DNA from: an uncultured SAR86 cluster bacterium
Lineage (GTDB): Bacteria; Pseudomonadota; Gammaproteobacteria; Magnimaribacterales; D2472
NCBI GenBank assembly: GCA_902612915.1
Contig: CACMFH010000001.1
Coordinates: 1 to 64,000 of the forward strand
Direction of reading: 5' to 3'
DNA: 64,000 nt
The notes under the pieces are model-generated. The model was not told where the DNA came from. It saw nothing but the letters and a program-made list of their open reading frames with translations, and did no database searches. This document shows positions 52,448-62,812 of this stretch, piece after piece (the first letter of the stretch is position 1; the number at the start of each line of letters is the position of its first letter). The position numbers were made by a program, and so were the translations under genes.

Positions 52448-53519
52448 TTATAAATCCTGTGATTTCAATGTCAAAACCAGATACAGCATTATATTTTGTT
52501 GGAGTGCCTAAAACGGTTATTTGTTTTAGATTTAATGCTCTTAGAATCTGAGATCCAACTCCAATAACTCGTCTATTACTTTTTGGTTCTATTTCCTTCT
52601 CTTCAAGCTTATTAAGCCAATAACTTTTTGCATCTCTATGATTTATAAGAACTAGCAATCCATTACCTTCTTCAGCAATTCTCTTCAATGATCTTCTTAT
52701 TGACCAATTTTTACCAAGATCATCAATTCCTAATAAATCTTGCAGTATGCTTTGAGTTTGCACCCTTACTAAGGGCGATTCCTTAGCATTAAGATCACCC
52801 ATTGAAAGAGAGAAGTGGTATTCATCATAGATTTTATCTCTCCATACATTAAGTTTAAATTTACCAAACTCATTTTCAACATCTTTATCTAAAATAGACT
52901 CTATTGTCGCTTCCATTGAAAGTCTGTAATCAATTAAATCTGCAATTGTTCCAACTTTAATTTTATTTTCTTTGCCAAATTTTATTAGATCATCTCGTCT
53001 AGCCATTGTTCCGTCGTCATTCATAATTTCACAGATAACTCCAGCAGACTGAAGGCCTGCTAGCTTAGCTAGGTCACATGCTGCTTCGGTATGCCCAGCT
53101 CTACTTAAAACACCTCCCTTCATAGCTTTTAATGGAAAAATATGACCAGGTTGAACAATGTCTGATGAACTTGAGTTTTTATCAACTGCTGTTTTTATTG
53201 TATGTGCTCTATCTGCAGCTGAAATACCTGTTGTTATTCCCTTAGCAGCCTCAATTGATACTGTGAAGGCTGTTTTGTTAGCGGCTCTATTATTATTAGT
53301 CATCATTTGTAGATTATATTTATCACAAAGTTTCTTACTCATCGGAAGGCATATCAATCCTTTGCCTTTTGAGGCCATAAAATTAATTATCTCAGGTGTT
53401 ACTAAATCAGCAGCACAGACAAGATCTCCTTCGTTTTCTCGCGATTCGTCATCAACAATAATTACCATTTTTCCTGATTTAATATCATCAATTATTTCAA
53501 GAATGTTACTTTTATCCAT
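52440..53519 (-). CDS. ribB: 3,4-dihydroxy-2-butanone-4-phosphate synthase with degenerate GTP cyclohydrolase II domain (RibBX type)
   Basis: Residues 1-200 are an intact Rib[44 protein letters not shown]. The remaining about 155 residues match the RibA fold, but the zinc and catalytic cysteine segment expected for GTP cyclohydrolase II (SLRCDCG) is absent; where it should be the sequence reads [17 protein letters not shown]. The RibA half is therefore inactive and a separate ribA is needed. Such hybrids are common in gammaproteobacteria. Overlaps ribD and ribH by 8 bp each. Confidence 0.9.
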   Translation of the reverse strand: MDKSNILEIIDDIKSGKMVIIVDDESRENEGDLVCAADLVTPEIINFMASKGKGLICLPMSKKLCDKYNLQMMTNNNRAANKTAFTVSIEAAKGITTGISAADRAHTIKTAVDKNSSSSDIVQPGHIFPLKAMKGGVLSRAGHTEAACDLAKLAGLQSAGVICEIMNDDGTMARRDDLIKFGKENKIKVGTIADLIDYRLSMEATIESILDKDVENEFGKFKLNVWRDKIYDEYHFSLSMGDLNAKESPLVRVQTQSILQDLLGIDDLGKNWSIRRSLKRIAEEGNGLLVLINHRDAKSYWLNKLEEKEIEPKSNRRVIGVGSQILRALNLKQITVLGTPTKYNAVSGFDIEITGFINE

Positions 53520-54522
53520 TTTTTTTAAATACTTCTTTTATATCGCTATCAATTTTATAGGAGGATTCTAATTTAAAACCATAATTTTCAATAGCATTAT
53601 TTTCTTTAAACCAGCTTACAGCTTTATCACCAAGTTCATTATTTGAAGTATATGAAATAATTTCATCTACAAGGCCTAACTGTAAAAAAGAATTAGCTAA
53701 CTTAGGACCAGCTTCAATTAATATCGAGCAAAAATCTTGATCTTTAAATGATTTTATTATCTGTGCAAGATCTTTATTTTTATATATTTGGACATCGTTA
53801 TCTTTAAAAAAATTTAGCTCCTTATCACAATCTTTACTTGTTAATAATATTTTCTTAGGTTGATTGGTTGGAAAATTTACTCGTGCATTCATTCTTGGAT
53901 TATCATTTCTTAAAGTATTTCCCCCTGTGAGAATTGCATCACACGAAGCTCTTAATATTTGCACATCATCCCTTGAAGACTTTGAAGTAATAATTGTTCT
54001 CTCTTCACTTTCGATATGCGATTTTCCATCTAAAGAAGATGCAATTTTCAAAATAATATAAGGTTTGTTGTTAGTATGCTTAAAGAAAAAGTATTTATTC
54101 TGATTTTTGACAATATCTTCATGAATGCCAACAGTGACGTCAATACCATTTTTTTTAAGAATTTCGATACCTTTACCGGCAACCTTTGGATTAGGATCAA
54201 TAGAACCAATCACAACTTTTTTAATTCCTGTTTCAACAATCTGTTCAGCACATGATCCAGTTTTACCAACATGGCTACATGGCTCAAGAGTGCATACTAA
54301 TGCCAACTCAGAAAAGTTATTAAATTTTTTCCCTTGATGCTTTTTAGCATTAGAAATTGCATTTATTTCAGCATGATTGCTACCATAAATCTCATGATAA
54401 CCCTCTGAGATAATTTCATTATCATTGCATAAAATTGCCCCAACAACAGGATTTGGTTTTGCAGTATATTTAAAAGTTTCCGCATTGGTAACAGCACGAA
54501 GCATAAGTTCTTCGAAATTCAT
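53512..54522 (-). CDS. ribD: Riboflavin biosynthesis deaminase/reductase
   Basis: A bifunctional enzyme. The N-terminal deaminase has the zinc site HAE (near 50) and [15 protein letters not shown]. The reductase domain starts about 145 with [16 protein letters not shown] and [18 protein letters not shown]. 336 aa is slightly short but both domains are present. It overlaps nrdR by 4 bp and ribBX by 8 bp. riboflavin synthase (ribE) is not between ribD and ribBX as it often is. Confidence 0.93.
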   Translation of the reverse strand: MNFEELMLRAVTNAETFKYTAKPNPVVGAILCNDNEIISEGYHEIYGSNHAEINAISNAKKHQGKKFNNFSELALVCTLEPCSHVGKTGSCAEQIVETGIKKVVIGSIDPNPKVAGKGIEILKKNGIDVTVGIHEDIVKNQNKYFFFKHTNNKPYIILKIASSLDGKSHIESEERTIITSKSSRDDVQILRASCDAILTGGNTLRNDNPRMNARVNFPTNQPKKILLTSKDCDKELNFFKDNDVQIYKNKDLAQIIKSFKDQDFCSILIEAGPKLANSFLQLGLVDEIISYTSNNELGDKAVSWFKENNAIENYGFKLESSYKIDSDIKEVFKKNG

Positions 54523-54998
54523 TTTTTTGATTTCTTTTTCTTTGGTTTTTCTTTTGCTAAAGAACTTATTTCTTCTGAAAAATCTTGAATATCTTGAAAG
54601 TCTCTGTACACAGAAGCAAATCTAACGTAAGCAACTGTATCAACTTCTTTAAGAGCATTCATCATTATTTCTCCAATTTCAATAGACTTAATTTCACGCA
54701 CACCTCTTATTCTTATTTCCTTTAATATTTTCCCAAATACAATATCGATTTCTTCAATTGATAGTGGCCTTTTTTCAAGAGCCCTTAACATTCCTTTCTT
54801 TAATTTTGATCCATTAAATGGCTGTCTTTCCCCATTACTCTTAATAACCCTAGGTAAGGCTAGATCTGGGGTTTCAAATGTAGTAAATCTTGAGTGACAT
54901 ACTTCACATTCTCTTCTTCTTCTAATTTGAGAACCATCTGCTACTAATCTTGAATCAATTACTTTAGTATCTTCTGCTTGGCAAAAAGGACAGTACAT
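54519..54998 (-). CDS. nrdR: Transcriptional repressor NrdR
   Basis: NrdR represses ribonucleotide reductase genes according to ATP/dATP. It has the zinc ribbon MYCPFCQAEDTKVIDSR with CEVCHSRFTTFE, then the ATP-cone domain starting LPRVIKSNGERQPF. A lysine-rich tail ends the 159-aa protein. It lies directly between glyA and ribD, with its start one base from glyA's stop. No NrdR box is in view. Confidence 0.95.
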   Translation of the reverse strand: MYCPFCQAEDTKVIDSRLVADGSQIRRRRECEVCHSRFTTFETPDLALPRVIKSNGERQPFNGSKLKKGMLRALEKRPLSIEEIDIVFGKILKEIRIRGVREIKSIEIGEIMMNALKEVDTVAYVRFASVYRDFQDIQDFSEEISSLAKEKPKKKKSKK

Positions 54999-56279
54999 CT
55001 ATAGATTATATACTGGAAAATTACTTGTAAGTTTGTGGACTTCTTCCTTGATGGTCTTTTGTAATTCTTCATTATCAAAATTATTAATAATATCTGATAT
55101 CCAATTGGCTACTTGAATAATTTCTTCTTCTTTAAACCCTCTAGTTGTAGCTGCTGGCGTACCAATTCTTATTCCTGAAGTCACAAATGGTGATGCCGGA
55201 TCATTTGGTACTGAATTCTTATTTACTGTTATGTTGACTGAGCCAAGAACTCTTTCAAGATCTTTTCCAGTAATTCCTTTACTTCTAAGATCAACTAATA
55301 TTATGTGATTCTCGGTTCCATTAGACACAATGTCTATTCCATTTGACATTATTGTTTCAGCCATTGTTTTTGCATTATCCATGACCTGTTTTATATAAAT
55401 TTTAAATTCAGGATCTAAGGCTTCTTTAAAGCATAGTGCTTTCGCAGCAACCACGTGCATAAGAGGACCACCTTGTGAACCTGGAAATACAGCAGAGTTA
55501 AGTTTTTTTTCAATTTCTTCATTTGCCTTTGCAAGAATAATTCCTGACCTAGGACCTCGTAATGTTTTATGTGTAGTTGACGTAACAACATCTGCATATG
55601 GAACTGGAGATGGATATAGATCAGCAGCAACTAGGCCAGAAACGTGAGCCATATCAACAAGAAAATAGGCTCCGGTCTCATCGGCAATTTCTCTAAATTT
55701 TTTCCAATCGATTATTCCTGTAAAAGCGGAAAAACCTGCGATTATTAATTTAGGTTTATGTTCTATTGCAAGTGATCTTACCTGATCATAATCTATATCA
55801 TGAGTTTCAGGATGTAGCCCGTATTGAATACTTTTATAATTTCTACCAGAAAAATTTACCTTTGAACCATGTGTTAAATGACCACCATGATCTAAGCTCA
55901 TACCAAGAATAGTATCGTTTGGTTGCAAAAGAGCTAAGTAGGCTGCTGCATTAGCTGATGATCCTGAATGAGGTTGAACATTCGCATAATCTGCTTTAAA
56001 AAGTTCTTTTGCTCTATCTATTGCAAGATTCTCTGCAATATCAACATTTTCACAACCACCATAGTAACGCTTTGAGGGATATCCCTCAGCATATTTATTA
56101 GTCAAAAGAGAACCTTGAGCTTCAAGGATTCGTTTTGATGCATAATTTTCTGAGGCTATTAATTCAATATGATCTTCTTGTCTTTCAGCTTCATGTTGAA
56201 AGGATGCCCACAATTCATTGTCATAATCTTTTATGGTGTTATTATTCGAAAAAATACTATCGCTTCTTGATGATTTCAT
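54999..56279 (-). CDS. glyA: Serine hydroxymethyltransferase
   Basis: GlyA converts serine and tetrahydrofolate to glycine and methylene-THF. Signatures are [31 protein letters not shown], the PLP lysine in [16 protein letters not shown] (near 232-247) and [11 protein letters not shown]. 426 aa. An N-terminal stretch of about 15 residues precedes the conserved [10 protein letters not shown] and may or may not be translated. nrdR and ribD follow. Confidence 0.96.
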   Translation of the reverse strand: MKSSRSDSIFSNNNTIKDYDNELWASFQHEAERQEDHIELIASENYASKRILEAQGSLLTNKYAEGYPSKRYYGGCENVDIAENLAIDRAKELFKADYANVQPHSGSSANAAAYLALLQPNDTILGMSLDHGGHLTHGSKVNFSGRNYKSIQYGLHPETHDIDYDQVRSLAIEHKPKLIIAGFSAFTGIIDWKKFREIADETGAYFLVDMAHVSGLVAADLYPSPVPYADVVTSTTHKTLRGPRSGIILAKANEEIEKKLNSAVFPGSQGGPLMHVVAAKALCFKEALDPEFKIYIKQVMDNAKTMAETIMSNGIDIVSNGTENHIILVDLRSKGITGKDLERVLGSVNITVNKNSVPNDPASPFVTSGIRIGTPAATTRGFKEEEIIQVANWISDIINNFDNEELQKTIKEEVHKLTSNFPVYNL

Positions 56280-56335
56280 AATTATTTAATTTAATTTAAT
56301 TTTTAAAAACAGGATTTATAGTAATTTTATATTAT

Positions 56336-56989
56336 CTATGGTCTTTTGTGCACAAAAGGTCTTTTTCTTTTTGGATAACATGATTTACAAATTTTACATT
56401 CAATTCCATGACAAGCTCTCGCCATACAGTGTTCTCTTCCCCAAAAAATAATTTGTAAATGGAGTTTATTCCAAGATTCTTTTGGAAATATTTTTTTTAA
56501 ATCTTCTTCAGTTTTTTTAACGCTTTTACCGTTTGTAAGACCCCATCTTTGCGCTAACCTGTGGATATGAGTATCAACTGCAAATGCAGGTATTCCAAAA
56601 CCTTGGCTCATAACTACAGAAGCAGTTTTGTGCCCAACTCCAGGTAATTTTTCTAGATCAGAAAAATTATTTGGAACTTTTCCTTTATATTTTTTTATTA
56701 ACATTTTTGATAGCTGCAAGATAGCTTTTGATTTTTGAGGGCCCAGTCCGCAAGGTTTTATAATTTCATATATTTTCTCTACAGACATTTGAGACATTTT
56801 TTCAGGATTAGGTGCAAGTTTAAATAAAGCAGGAGTTATTTGATTAACTCTTTCGTCAGTACACTGAGCAGATAATAAAACAGCTATGAGCAAAGTGTAT
56901 GTATCTTTATGGTCTAAAGGTACTGGTGTTCTTGGATACGTGTCATCCAAAATTTTTTTTATTATGAAAGCTCTTTCGGATTTAATCAT
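56336..56989 (-). CDS. nth: Endonuclease III with altered Fe-S loop
   Basis: The helix-hairpin-helix LEKLPGVGHKTASVV with catalytic Lys, and the Asp in AFAVDTHIHRLAQR, mark Nth, which removes oxidised pyrimidines. The C-terminal cysteines are spaced C-X4-C-X4-C-X2-C-X2-C (from GREHCMARAC to KSCYPK), not the usual C-X6-C-X2-C-X5-C of the 4Fe-4S loop, so cluster binding is uncertain. The protein ends in a basic PKRKRPFVHKRP tail. 217 aa. Confidence 0.9.
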   Translation of the reverse strand: MIKSERAFIIKKILDDTYPRTPVPLDHKDTYTLLIAVLLSAQCTDERVNQITPALFKLAPNPEKMSQMSVEKIYEIIKPCGLGPQKSKAILQLSKMLIKKYKGKVPNNFSDLEKLPGVGHKTASVVMSQGFGIPAFAVDTHIHRLAQRWGLTNGKSVKKTEEDLKKIFPKESWNKLHLQIIFWGREHCMARACHGIECKICKSCYPKRKRPFVHKRP

Positions 56990-57021
56990 GCTAATAAATG
57001 TAGCATAATAATTTTAAAAAT

Positions 57022-57333
57022 ATGGATACAAATCAAATTAAGCAAAATTTATTAAAACTAAAAGATTCTTTTTTGGAAGAAACTGAAGAAAACAAAAAAA
57101 TGCTAGATATTTATATAAATTATATTGAAGGCAATGCTTCTGACGAAGATATTGAAAATGCAAATAAACAGTTAAAGCAAATTTTTAAAAGCTTAGGTCT
57201 TGGTATTTTGGTTATTCTTCCATTTAGCCCAATTTCAATTCCGTATGTACTTAAAAAAGCTAAAGAGCATGATATAGACCTTATACCCGAATGGTATAAG
57301 GCTTTAAGTAAAGATAAAGATAGACTAGAATAG
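57022..57333 (+). CDS. Small LETM1-like protein, 103 aa
   Basis: A charged helical N-terminus (about 70 residues) is followed by a hydrophobic segment near 76-90 (LGILVILPFSPISIP) and the IDLIPEWYK end, resembling the core of LETM1-family proteins. LETM1 proteins of mitochondria are ion exchangers; small bacterial relatives have no known function. It is divergent from nth across 32 bp. Confidence 0.6.
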   Translation: MDTNQIKQNLLKLKDSFLEETEENKKMLDIYINYIEGNASDEDIENANKQLKQIFKSLGLGILVILPFSPISIPYVLKKAKEHDIDLIPEWYKALSKDKDRLE

Positions 57334-57355
57334 TTAAGCTTTAATTGGAGTAATT

Positions 57356-58543
57356 ATGAAAAATGTAGTAATTGTAGACAGTGTTAGAACTGGATTAGCA
57401 AAATCACATCGAGGCGGTTTTAATATGACCAGGCCTGATGAAATGCTTGCACATATTATAGATGCAATGTTGGATAGAAATCCTAATTTACCTCCTGAAG
57501 AGGTTGAAGATATTATTATGGGTTGTGGAAATCCTGAAGGTGCTCAAGGTCATAATGTTGGAAGAAATGCAGCAGTATTATCTAAATTACCAATAACAAC
57601 TGGTGGAACAACTATAAATAGATACTGCTCCTCTGGGCTTCAGTCAATATCAATGGCGGCAGGCCAAATAATGGCTGGTTCATATGACACAGTTATTGCT
57701 GGCGGGGCAGAAACTATATCTATGATGAATATGAATATGGATAACTTTGTTAATGAGAGATTAGCTGAGGAAGTTCCAGGAATCTATTTTCCAATGGGAA
57801 TGACAGCAGAAGTTGTTGCAAAACGATATGAGGTTTCAAGAGAAGCTCAGGATGAATATGCTTTTGAGAGTCAAATGAGGACTGCTGCAGCTCAGCAATC
57901 TGGCGGTTATGATGATGAAATCATACCAATGGATACTAAAATGCTTCTAACTAATAAAGAAACAGGTGAATCAAAAGAAATTGACTATACAGTTGATAAA
58001 GACGAATGTAACAGACCAGAAACTACTCTCGAAGGCTTAGCATCTTTAAAACCAGTTTTTGATCCTGAAAATGGTTCTGTTACCGCAGGAAACTCTTCAC
58101 AATTATCTGACGGAGCATCAGTAACTTTGGTTATGTCAGAAGACAAAGCTAAGGAACTAAATTTAAAACCTTTAGCTTATTTTAGAGGTTTTACTACTAT
58201 GGGTTGTGAGCCAGACGAGATGGGAATTGGGCCAATTTATTCTGTTCCAAAATTATTAAAAAATTACAATCTTTCTGTAGATGACATTGATGTCTGGGAG
58301 CTTAATGAAGCCTTTGCAGTTCAAGTAGTATATTGTAGAGATAAGCTTGGCATACCTATGGATAAGCTTAATTTAGATGGTGGTTCGATCTCAATTGGAC
58401 ATCCTTTTGGAATGACTGGTTCTAGACAAGTTGGACACCTTGCAAGACAGCTTCAAAATTTGGATAAACAGTTTGGTGTTGTGACAATGTGTGTTGGCGG
58501 TGGAATGGGAGCCAGCGGATTGTTTGAAAGATATCCTTCTTGA
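57356..58543 (+). CDS. Thiolase (acetyl-CoA acyltransferase)
   Basis: A 395-aa thiolase with the active-site Cys in NRYCSSGLQS (near 91), the GNSSQLSDGAS region, the His in GGSISIGHPFGMTGSRQVG and the C-terminal CVGGGMGASGLFE. It breaks 3-ketoacyl-CoA in beta-oxidation or makes acetoacetyl-CoA. No FadB partner is adjacent, so which direction it works is open. It overlaps the start of thiL by 4 bp. Confidence 0.93.
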   Translation: MKNVVIVDSVRTGLAKSHRGGFNMTRPDEMLAHIIDAMLDRNPNLPPEEVEDIIMGCGNPEGAQGHNVGRNAAVLSKLPITTGGTTINRYCSSGLQSISMAAGQIMAGSYDTVIAGGAETISMMNMNMDNFVNERLAEEVPGIYFPMGMTAEVVAKRYEVSREAQDEYAFESQMRTAAAQQSGGYDDEIIPMDTKMLLTNKETGESKEIDYTVDKDECNRPETTLEGLASLKPVFDPENGSVTAGNSSQLSDGASVTLVMSEDKAKELNLKPLAYFRGFTTMGCEPDEMGIGPIYSVPKLLKNYNLSVDDIDVWELNEAFAVQVVYCRDKLGIPMDKLNLDGGSISIGHPFGMTGSRQVGHLARQLQNLDKQFGVVTMCVGGGMGASGLFERYPS

Positions 58544-59430
58544 TATCAGAATCAGCAATTTTAAATTGCTTTCAACATTTAGTTGATCTTAATAAAGATG
58601 ATATTGTAATAGTTGGATCTGGAGACGATGCTGCTGTAATAAAATCTCAAGAGAAAGATCTTGTCCATTCTGTTGATATTTCAAAAATTAATTCTCATTT
58701 TCCTGAAGATTCCATGCCTCAGGACATCGCATACAGATCTATTGCAGTTGCTTTGAGTGATTTAGCTGCCATGGGAGCATTTCCAGCATTTATATCAATT
58801 GGCCTGACATCAAATATTACTGATTTGAAATGGTATAAACAATTTACTCGCGGAGTAGAGGAAATACTGAATGAGTATCAACTAAAGTTGATTGGAGGAG
58901 ATGTAACAAATGGTGAAATTAGTGTATGTGTAAATGTTTTTGGTTATGCATATGAGAAGAATATCTTAAGATCAACTGCAAAAGTTGGCGATTTAATATA
59001 TATAACTGGTCCACTTGGAGAAGGAAGAAAGGGATTAGAAGATTGGAAAAATAATCAACAAACAAAATACATCAAAAAGTTTTTTAAACCTAAAGTGGAT
59101 TTTGATAAAAGTAAATATATTTCTAAATATGCCAATAGTTGTATTGATATTTCAGATGGATTAATGAAAGACCTATCTAGAATATGCAAATCTTCGGAAG
59201 TAGGCGCTGAGATAATCTATGAAAATATACCCATAACAAATGATATCGATGATCTGTCTTATGGCGACGACTATAAATTGTGTTACACATGTTCACCGGA
59301 ATTTAGAGATAACGAATTTATATCACAAGACTTTTGCATTGGTGAAATAAAGTCAGATACCGAAATCATTTTAAATAAAGGTAATTCATCAATTAATTTT
59401 AAAAAACATGGATGGGATTCTTTTGAATAA
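58540..59430 (+). CDS. thiL: Thiamine-monophosphate kinase
   Basis: ThiL makes thiamine diphosphate. GSGDDAAVIKS (metal and ATP site) near 28, YRSIAVALSDLAAMGAFP, LIGGDVTNGE and CIDISDGLMKDLSRIC are present. 296 aa is a little short of the usual 320. It starts at a TTG overlapping the thiolase end, and its 3' end overlaps the next gene by 23 bp. pgpA, its usual neighbour, follows one gene later. Confidence 0.9.
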   Translation: MISESAILNCFQHLVDLNKDDIVIVGSGDDAAVIKSQEKDLVHSVDISKINSHFPEDSMPQDIAYRSIAVALSDLAAMGAFPAFISIGLTSNITDLKWYKQFTRGVEEILNEYQLKLIGGDVTNGEISVCVNVFGYAYEKNILRSTAKVGDLIYITGPLGEGRKGLEDWKNNQQTKYIKKFFKPKVDFDKSKYISKYANSCIDISDGLMKDLSRICKSSEVGAEIIYENIPITNDIDDLSYGDDYKLCYTCSPEFRDNEFISQDFCIGEIKSDTEIILNKGNSSINFKKHGWDSFE

Positions 59431-60469
59431 AAGAATTGGAATAATTGGCGGTGGAATTACTGGCCTTATAGTTGGTATTTTTTTAGCAAAAGAGGGACAT
59501 AAGGTATCAATTTTTGAAAAAAATACTTTACTAAGTGAGACAAGCTCAAAAACGACAAAACTTTTACATGGAGGATTGAGATATCTTGAGAATTTTCACT
59601 TTAATGAAGTGAAAAATGGCCTAAATGATAGATCGTGGTGGCTAGAAAATTTCCCAAATCATACAAGAAAATTGAAGATACTTATTCCATTTAACAATAT
59701 ATTCTCCCTAACATTAATTAAATCTTTTTTTGGAATTAAGTTATATGAATTTTTAGCAGGCTCAAAAAATTTAGGCAAAAGCTCAATATCAAAGCAAATC
59801 AAGAGTGATCATTTTGTTCTAAAAGATAACTATAAAACATATTTGTCATTTTTTGATGGAAGTATGGATGATGAATCTCTTGGAAGAGAATTAATTTCAT
59901 TAGCGAAAGAACTTAATATAGAAATACTTGAATTTAATGAAGTCAAAAACTTTGATACTCAAGGTACTGTTAATAAACGTCATTTTGACAAAATAATTTT
60001 AGCAGTAGGCCCATGGTCAAAAATGTTACTCGAACAAAATAAAATTAAGAGTCAAAAAGACATCGATTATATAAAAGGTAGTCATTTGATAATTAATAGA
60101 AGGTTAGAATCTGGTTTGATGTTCTCAGGCATATGTAAGTCTAGATATATTTTTGCCTTACCTTATAAAGACCATACCTTGCTAGGAACAACAGAAGAAA
60201 AAGTCTCTCATCCTGAGTTTCCAGAGATAAGTAAAGATGAAATGAAATATCTTATTGATAGTTTTAATCAAATTTTAAGAAAACCTATCTCTAAAAATGA
60301 AATAATCAGTGCGTATTCTGGAGTAAGACCCTTAATAAAATCAAAAGAGAATTTTCATAAATCCTCAAGAGATTTCTTTATTCAAGAAAATGACTCACTC
60401 TTAACTATATTTGGTGGCAAATGGACAACATCGCCTACCATTGCTAGAAAAATTGTTACAATGATTTGA
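59408..60469 (+). CDS. GlpD-like FAD-dependent oxidoreductase (lacks C-terminal domain)
   Basis: The protein starts with the dinucleotide fold KRIGIIGGGITGLIVGIFLA and the glycerol-3-phosphate dehydrogenase signature TTKLLHGGLRYLENF, and retains ISAYSGVRPLI and FGGKWTT. It is 353 aa, whereas GlpD is about 500; the C-terminal helical domain is absent, so glycerol-3-phosphate may not be the substrate or a different partner is used. It is inserted between thiL and pgpA, which normally adjoin. A TTG six codons in (59423) is an alternative start. Confidence 0.8.
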   Translation: MDGILLNKRIGIIGGGITGLIVGIFLAKEGHKVSIFEKNTLLSETSSKTTKLLHGGLRYLENFHFNEVKNGLNDRSWWLENFPNHTRKLKILIPFNNIFSLTLIKSFFGIKLYEFLAGSKNLGKSSISKQIKSDHFVLKDNYKTYLSFFDGSMDDESLGRELISLAKELNIEILEFNEVKNFDTQGTVNKRHFDKIILAVGPWSKMLLEQNKIKSQKDIDYIKGSHLIINRRLESGLMFSGICKSRYIFALPYKDHTLLGTTEEKVSHPEFPEISKDEMKYLIDSFNQILRKPISKNEIISAYSGVRPLIKSKENFHKSSRDFFIQENDSLLTIFGGKWTTSPTIARKIVTMI

Positions 60470-60470
60470 G

Positions 60471-60965
60471 ATGCAGAAATTCCCAAATTTAAAAGATCCA
60501 TATCATTTTTTAGCAACCTTAGGTGGTCTTGGACTTTCTCCTATCGGGCCGGGTACTGTTGGAAGTATATTTGGTTGGTTCATTTTTATAGTTTTGTCTC
60601 ATTTTATTAGTGCAATTGCTCTAGTTATTTTGACAACTTTTATAATTATATTTTCAGTTTTTATATCTAGCATTGTAACCAAGGACCTTATCGAAAAAGA
60701 TCATAAATCTATTGTAATTGATGAATTGGCTGGCATATGGTTAGCAATGATTCCTGTAATTTTTATTGCTTCATCACAATATGAAAGATTAATATATGCA
60801 TTGCTTGCACTAACAATGTTTAGAATATTTGATATTTCAAAACCTTTTCCAATTTCGTACATAGACAAAAATTTTAAAAATGGATTTGGAGTTGTTCTTG
60901 ACGATCTTATTGCTGCAATTTTTGCAGCAATATTTGCTTCACTTACAACAGTTTACTTAATTTAG
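60471..60965 (+). CDS. pgpA: Phosphatidylglycerophosphatase A
   Basis: A 164-aa membrane enzyme that removes phosphate from phosphatidylglycerophosphate. Motifs GLGLSPIGPGTVGSIFGWF, the VIDELAGIWLAMI segment and the C-terminal VVLDDLIAAIFAAI are family hallmarks, with three or four membrane helices. It starts 1 base after the GlpD-like gene, and its 3' end overlaps dxs by 23 bp, convergent. Confidence 0.92.
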   Translation: MQKFPNLKDPYHFLATLGGLGLSPIGPGTVGSIFGWFIFIVLSHFISAIALVILTTFIIIFSVFISSIVTKDLIEKDHKSIVIDELAGIWLAMIPVIFIASSQYERLIYALLALTMFRIFDISKPFPISYIDKNFKNGFGVVLDDLIAAIFAAIFASLTTVYLI

Positions 60966-62811
60966 ATTTAATATTTTCTACGTCTAAACCAGCTTCAACT
61001 AACATTTCTTCTCTAGAGGCATGCTCAATAAATTTATCAGGAATACCAAAAAGGATTGATCTAACGTTTAAATTCTCTTTTGATGCAAATTCTTGAACAG
61101 CACTTCCAGCACCACCCATAATTGAACCATCCTCAATAGAAATGAAAACCTTTACCTTTTTAAAAAGTTTTCTTAAAAGCTTTTCGTCTAAAGGTTTTAC
61201 AAAACGCATATCCACTAGAGTGGCCTTTAGTTCTTTTGAGATTTGATTTGCTTCATTTAAAAGAGTTCCAAAGTTCAAAATTACTATTTCTGAACTTTCT
61301 TCATTGATTATATTTGCTTCTCCAATCTTTAAAGGCTTTAGATCTTTATCAACATTACTATTTGGCCCAGTACCTCTTGGATATCTCACAGAGGCTGGCC
61401 CATTATGTAAGTATGCTGTCGTTAATAATTTTCTTGTTTCATTTTCATCTGAAGGAGTACAAATCACCATATTTGGAATGCATCTTAAGTAAGCAATATC
61501 ATAATTTCCTGAGTGAGTGGGACCATCTTCACCAACAAGACCAGATCTATCTAACGCAAATGTTACATCAAGATTTTGAACTGCAACATCATGAATTAAT
61601 TGATCATACGCTCTTTGTAAAAAAGTTGAGTATATTGCTACTACTGGCTTCTTTTTTTCAACTGATAAACCAGCTGCAAATGTTACGGAATGTTGCTCAG
61701 CTATTGCAACGTCAAAGTATCTATCTGGAAATTTTTTACTGAACTCAACAAGTCCTGATCCCTCTCTCATCGCTGGTGTAATGCCAATAAGATCATCACT
61801 TATTTGAGCCATATCTATAATCCATTCGCCAAATATATCTTGATATTTTTTTTGCTTAATTTTTTTATCTTTTATTGCGTTTATCTTTCCTATAGCATGA
61901 AAACCTATTCTGTCGGCTTCTGCTGAATCTAGACCCGCACCTTTTTTTGTTATTACGTGAAGAAATTGAGGACCTTCAAATTCTTTTAAATTTGAAATGA
62001 CATCTTTAAGCTCTTTTAAATTATGACCGTCTATAGGACCAATATAATTTAAGCCTAGTTCCTCAAAAATAGTTCCTGGTGCAACCATTGCTTTCATTTG
62101 CGTTTCTACTTTTCTAGCTAAATGATATGCCTGAGGTAAAGGTTTCAAGAAACTAGAACCACTTTTTTTAATACCCTTGTAAGTTTTTGATGCCCATATT
62201 CTTGAAAAGTAATTTGATAAACCGCCAACATTTTCAGATATAGACATATCATTATCATTTAATATTACTAATAAATTCGGTTTTAAATGTCCTATATGAC
62301 TCAGTGCTTCGAAAGCCATGCCTGCAGTCATTGCTCCATCACCTATTACAGCAACATGTTTTTTATCTGGATTTGAATTTTTTGTAGCCTCCGCCATTCC
62401 AACAAGTGCACTTAAAGATGTGCTTGAATGACCAACCCCAAATGTATCATATTCACTTTCTGATCTTGAAGGAAAGGGCGCTAAACCATCCTTCTTTCTA
62501 ATAGACATAATTTTATCTTTTCTTCCAGTAAGAATTTTATGAGGATAAGCCTGATGTCCAACATCCCACACTAGATTGTCATATGGAGTGTTATAAAGAT
62601 GATGAAGTATTATTGTAAGCTCTATAACACCAAGTCCGCCCCCTAAATGACCACCACTTTGGCCCACAGAATACAGCAAAAATTCTCTCAACTCACTTGC
62701 GAGAGTCTCAAGTTCATTTATGGAAAATGATCTTAAATCTGAAGGATAATCAACTGAATCTAATAATGGCGTATTTGGTAACTCAGTTGGTATTTCTTTA
62801 AAAATTTTCAA
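60943..62811 (-). CDS. dxs: 1-deoxy-D-xylulose-5-phosphate synthase
   Basis: Dxs is the first enzyme of the MEP isoprenoid pathway. Signatures are SGGHLGGGLGVIELTI, GHQAYPHKILTGR, AVIGDGAMTAGMAFEAL with the TPP-binding GDG...N pair and the DRSGLVGEDGPTHSG region. 622 aa is normal. The start is a TTG, and the next gene ispA lies one base upstream in the same direction. Confidence 0.96.
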   Translation of the reverse strand: MKIFKEIPTELPNTPLLDSVDYPSDLRSFSINELETLASELREFLLYSVGQSGGHLGGGLGVIELTIILHHLYNTPYDNLVWDVGHQAYPHKILTGRKDKIMSIRKKDGLAPFPSRSESEYDTFGVGHSSTSLSALVGMAEATKNSNPDKKHVAVIGDGAMTAGMAFEALSHIGHLKPNLLVILNDNDMSISENVGGLSNYFSRIWASKTYKGIKKSGSSFLKPLPQAYHLARKVETQMKAMVAPGTIFEELGLNYIGPIDGHNLKELKDVISNLKEFEGPQFLHVITKKGAGLDSAEADRIGFHAIGKINAIKDKKIKQKKYQDIFGEWIIDMAQISDDLIGITPAMREGSGLVEFSKKFPDRYFDVAIAEQHSVTFAAGLSVEKKKPVVAIYSTFLQRAYDQLIHDVAVQNLDVTFALDRSGLVGEDGPTHSGNYDIAYLRCIPNMVICTPSDENETRKLLTTAYLHNGPASVRYPRGTGPNSNVDKDLKPLKIGEANIINEESSEIVILNFGTLLNEANQISKELKATLVDMRFVKPLDEKLLRKLFKKVKVFISIEDGSIMGGAGSAVQEFASKENLNVRSILFGIPDKFIEHASREEMLVEAGLDVENIKSKLSKLL

Positions 62812-62812
62812 T

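Noticed and set aside
53158-53571. 137-aa ORF opposite ribB/ribD
   Set aside because: It is antisense to strongly supported coding sequence and encodes a low-complexity hydrophobic product typical of shadow frames.
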